The translations under genes were made by a program, and so were the position numbers. The notes under the pieces are model-generated. The model saw only the letters and a program-made list of their open reading frames with translations, searched no databases and had not been told where the DNA came from. DNA of 36,872 nt from Oscillospiraceae bacterium (lineage in GTDB: Bacteria > Bacillota > Clostridia > Oscillospirales > Ruminococcaceae): the NCBI GenBank assembly GCA_017396665.1, contig JAFQLH010000063.1:1-36872 (forward strand). The letters are read 5' to 3'. Below, in pieces: positions 34,951 through 36,872 of the stretch; position 1 is the first letter of the stretch, and every line of letters starts with the position of its first letter.

Positions 34951-35304
34951 TTAGAGAGCAGCCTTTGCCTTTTCAACGATTGCAGTAAAGCCTGCTGCGT
35001 CGTTGATAGCAATTTCTGAAAGCATCTTACGGTTGAGTGTAATACCTGCCTTCTTTACGCCGTTCATAAATGTTGAGTAGTTAATTCCGTTGAGCTTGCA
35101 TGCTGCTGAAATTCTTGTAATCCAGAGTGCTCTGAAATCTCTCTTCTTCTGCTTTCTTCCGATGTATGCATACTGACCTGACTTCATTACAGCCTGCTTA
35201 GCCATCTTGAAGTGCTTGCTCTTTGCTCCGAAGTAGCCCTTTGCAAGCTTCAGAACCTTATTTCTTCTCTTGCGAGTCATCATTGCTCCCTTTACACGAG
35301 CCAT
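34951..35304 (-). CDS. rplT: 50S ribosomal protein L20
   Basis: An assembly protein of the large subunit and the autoregulator of its own operon, 117 residues. It begins [23 protein letters not shown] and contains [12 protein letters not shown]-type and [10 protein letters not shown] segments. AGGAGG precedes ATG 35304. It is last in infC-rpmI-rplT. Confidence 0.99.
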   Translation of the reverse strand: MARVKGAMMTRKRRNKVLKLAKGYFGAKSKHFKMAKQAVMKSGQYAYIGRKQKKRDFRALWITRISAACKLNGINYSTFMNGVKKAGITLNRKMLSEIAINDAAGFTAIVEKAKAAL

Positions 35305-35359
35305 AGTTAATTACCTCCTGAAATTATCTTTTAATTGTACTTCCCTACAACCCGTCGGT

Positions 35360-35563
35360 TTACTTGTAAGGGATAAGAGCCTTTACATTCTTTACGTCTG
35401 CACTTGTTGCGTAAGCTGTGTTACGAAGTGTTCTGATACGCTTATGGCCCTTGGAAATGAGTCTGTGTCTCTTGTTTGTGTGCTGGAACTTAACCTTGCC
35501 TGTTCCGGTTACCTTGAAACGCTTCTTTGCGCCGGAATGTGTCTTGATTTTTACCTTTGACAT
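35360..35563 (-). CDS. rpmI: 50S ribosomal protein L35
   Basis: A basic 67-residue large-subunit protein with the family opening KIKTHSGAKKRFKVTGTGK and the HRLISKGHKRIRTLR block. AGGAGG precedes ATG 35563. It lies between infC and rplT with short gaps (20 and 55 bp). Confidence 0.99.
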   Translation of the reverse strand: MSKVKIKTHSGAKKRFKVTGTGKVKFQHTNKRHRLISKGHKRIRTLRNTAYATSADVKNVKALIPYK

Positions 35564-35583
35564 AATATATCCTCCTTAATTGT

Positions 35584-36102
35584 TTACTTAGAAGTCTTTG
35601 GTGATACAAACATCACCAGGCTGCGTCCTTCCATTTTGATTGGCTTATCTACTGTTCCTGCTGAAGATACTGCTTCCTTATACTTGTTCATCAGTTCTTC
35701 GCCGAGCTGTGGATGAGCTACGGAACGCTTACGGAATCTCACCGAAACCTTTATCTTATCTCCGCCTGTCAAGAATTTTATACCCTGATTTACCTTTGTC
35801 TGAAAATCGTGAGTATCAATTGTTGAAGACATTCTGATTTCCTTGATTTCGACAACCTTCTGGTTCTTCTTAGCTTCCTTTTCACGCTTGCCCTGTTCAA
35901 AGCAATACTTACCGTAGTCAAGAATCTTACATACCGGTGGATTTGCACCGGGGGCTATCTTGACAAGGTCCAAGTCTTTTTCGATTGCAAGCTCAAGAGC
36001 TTCCTTAGGGGACATAAGTCCGAGCTGAGTTCCGTCAACGTCAATTACACGAACTTCCTTGTCGTGAATTTCTTCGTTGATTTGCAGTTCCTTGTTGCTA
36101 AT
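35584..36102 (-). CDS. infC: Translation initiation factor IF-3 (AUU start)
   Basis: Prevents premature subunit joining and proofreads the start codon. The 172 residues comprise an N-terminal domain (NKELQINEEIHDKEVRVID...) and a C-terminal domain (KEIRMSSTIDTHDFQTKV..., VRFRKRSVAHPQLG). The natural N-terminus ISNKELQINEE is reached from ATT at 36102, with GGAGG 9 bp upstream, and no ATG/GTG/TTG fits. An AUU start is known in E. coli infC, where it lets IF-3 repress its own translation. The open frame extends to 36138, but that part is the leader. Confidence 0.93.
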   Translation of the reverse strand: MSNKELQINEEIHDKEVRVIDVDGTQLGLMSPKEALELAIEKDLDLVKIAPGANPPVCKILDYGKYCFEQGKREKEAKKNQKVVEIKEIRMSSTIDTHDFQTKVNQGIKFLTGGDKIKVSVRFRKRSVAHPQLGEELMNKYKEAVSSAGTVDKPIKMEGRSLVMFVSPKTSK

Positions 36103-36248
36103 GACGCAACACCTCCAAAATAAAAATGAGCGCAACACAACTGTTCACGCTCAATAAATACAAACCGAATATTTCTTCGGTACACATTCATTATTGACCT
36201 TTTTGCCTCCGGCTGAAGGTGAGAACGGAACAGTCCTTCTTTGTTTGC
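36103..36248 (-). promoter_or_regulatory. L20-type leader of infC-rpmI-rplT with attenuator
   Basis: The infC 5' leader is about 146 nt. On the minus strand it contains CCGTTCTCACCTTC...GCCGGAGGC...AAAAAGGT, matching what I recall of the L20 leader, a small hairpin ACCGAA/TTCGGT, and a final stem GAGCG/CGCTC (36128-36132 with 36148-36152, extended inside) followed by ATTTTTATTTT (36115-36127) as a terminator just before the ribosome binding site. In Firmicutes L20 binds this leader and promotes termination. The family match is from memory. Confidence 0.75.
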
Positions 36249-36254
36249 TTTAAT

Positions 36255-36283
36255 ATTATATAACATTGCCAACGTTTTGTCAA
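36255..36283 (-). promoter_or_regulatory. SigA-type promoter of infC-rpmI-rplT
   Basis: On the minus strand there is a -35 TTGACA (36278-36283), a 17-bp spacer and a -10 TATAAT (36255-36260), perfect consensus. It begins 19 bp after the stop of the CPBP-like gene. Confidence 0.92.
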
Positions 36284-36302
36284 TACCTTTTTGAAACTTT
36301 TT

Positions 36303-36872
36303 TCAGACAAATCTTATTGCGAGCACTGACACGGTCAGCGTTATTATCAGCCACAGCATTATTCCGCTATGTGAAAAGAATATTGCGAGCTTTTTTGCGA
36401 TTGAAATATGGGTTTTCGAGTTGTTTATATTGAAGCTGAAATTCTGTGCGAGTGTAATTCTCGAATAGATGATGAGCGAAACGGCGATGATTGTGATACA
36501 CACAAAGACCTCCGCCACCGCAACTGCGCTTTCATCAAAGTAGACATTCATAAGGTCGAGGGCAAAGAAAAACGTTGTTGCAGTTATTCTCATACCTATT
36601 GCGGTAGTAATAGAGCCTGTTCTGAGTGTAAACAGGGTTATGACAATGCCTATACATATAGTATAGCCTATACTTGTTATATCGAATCCGCAGAAGGCTT
36701 CCGCCACACAGCAGATGATAAACGAGAACATATCGCCGAACTGTCGCATTGTCTGGAGTATAAGTCCACGGAACAATATCTCATGCAAAGCAGATATAAC
36801 GATACAGTTACACAGTCCGAACAATATTGTAGGGATTACATCATCTGAATACATATACTCAAAGCGGTAGAC
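36303..36872 (-). CDS. CPBP-family intramembrane protein, degenerate active site (5' end outside window)
   Basis: A multi-spanning membrane protein related to CAAX-protease/bacteriocin-processing (CPBP/Abi) proteins. The frame is open to the window end, so the N-terminus is missing; ATG 36854 is probably internal. The motif HEILFRG matches EExxxR with the first Glu changed to His. The second motif region (FIICCVAEAFCG) lacks the expected His, and the third (LRTGSITTAIGMRITATTF) has Arg and Thr where His and Asn/Asp are expected. At least four hydrophobic segments are visible. It is probably not an active protease as read, which is inference. It lies upstream of the infC promoter. Confidence 0.7.
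   Translation of the reverse strand, partial: VYRFEYMYSDDVIPTILFGLCNCIVISALHEILFRGLILQTMRQFGDMFSFIICCVAEAFCGFDITSIGYTICIGIVITLFTLRTGSITTAIGMRITATTFFFALDLMNVYFDESAVAVAEVFVCITIIAVSLIIYSRITLAQNFSFNINNSKTHISIAKKLAIFFSHSGIMLWLIITLTVSVLAIRFV

Noticed and set aside
1-36872. Insertion sequences, prophage, CRISPR arrays or conjugative elements
   Set aside because: I found no transposase, integrase, phage structural or cas-type protein among the frames, and no array of repeats. The window is chromosomal core.

Overview
The window looks like chromosomal core from a low-to-mid GC Gram-positive anaerobe of the Ruminococcus / Oscillospiraceae type (Clostridia). The indications are strong AGGAGG ribosome binding sites, consensus SigA-type promoters with 17-bp spacers, Firmicutes riboswitches (SAM-I, FMN), clostridial gene order (plsX-rnc-radical SAM-smc-ftsY; aroQ-pepP-efp-CD1247-like), a Re-citrate-synthase-like enzyme in place of ordinary citrate synthase, and a cellobiose 2-epimerase next to a GH5 glycanase, as in cellulolytic ruminococci. 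I see no phage, insertion sequence, CRISPR array or conjugative element. Apart from metK and the small gene behind it, everything is on the minus strand.

Layout from left to right. Positions 1-390 hold a cluster of three hairpins, tRNA-Ser(GGA) with its terminator and consensus promoter, and the terminator of the first operon. Positions 393-5219 are a five-gene minus-strand operon, in transcription order DUF1015 protein, HAD phosphatase, cellobiose 2-epimerase, GH5 lipoprotein, Nudix hydrolase, with a cre-like operator just upstream. secA (5336-8056) has its own promoter and terminator. Between secA and metK lies a divergent promoter region with a SAM-I riboswitch that reads into metK and a STAS/SEC14-like gene. 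Next comes a Re-citrate-synthase-like gene with a FadR-type GntR regulator whose putative operator overlaps the promoter. An FMN-riboswitch-controlled riboflavin transporter (ribU) follows. Then come efp with an acidic Cys/Asp-rich zinc-ribbon protein, and pepP, aroQ, an endonuclease IV-like protein and rpsU. rpsU has its own promoter and a 160-nt leader that can fold in two crossing ways.

From 34865 down to 17115 there is a nearly gapless run of 15 minus-strand genes with no terminator I can see: 23S/tRNA 2'-O-methyltransferase, dprA, topA, trmFO, plsX, rnc, a radical SAM protein, smc, ftsY, an XTP pyrophosphatase, yhbY, nadD, yqeK, rsfS, leuS. It joins DNA topology, chromosome condensation, the SRP receptor, phospholipid synthesis, RNA maturation and ribosome biogenesis. 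The right end carries infC-rpmI-rplT behind an L20-type leader, with infC starting at AUU, and a partial CPBP-family membrane protein whose catalytic motifs look degenerate.

Most of this is well-understood housekeeping. The less explained items are the rpsU leader with crossing helices, the three-hairpin element at the left edge, the Cys/Asp-repeat protein behind efp, the citrate-synthase/GntR module with a visible operator, and the degenerate CPBP protein.
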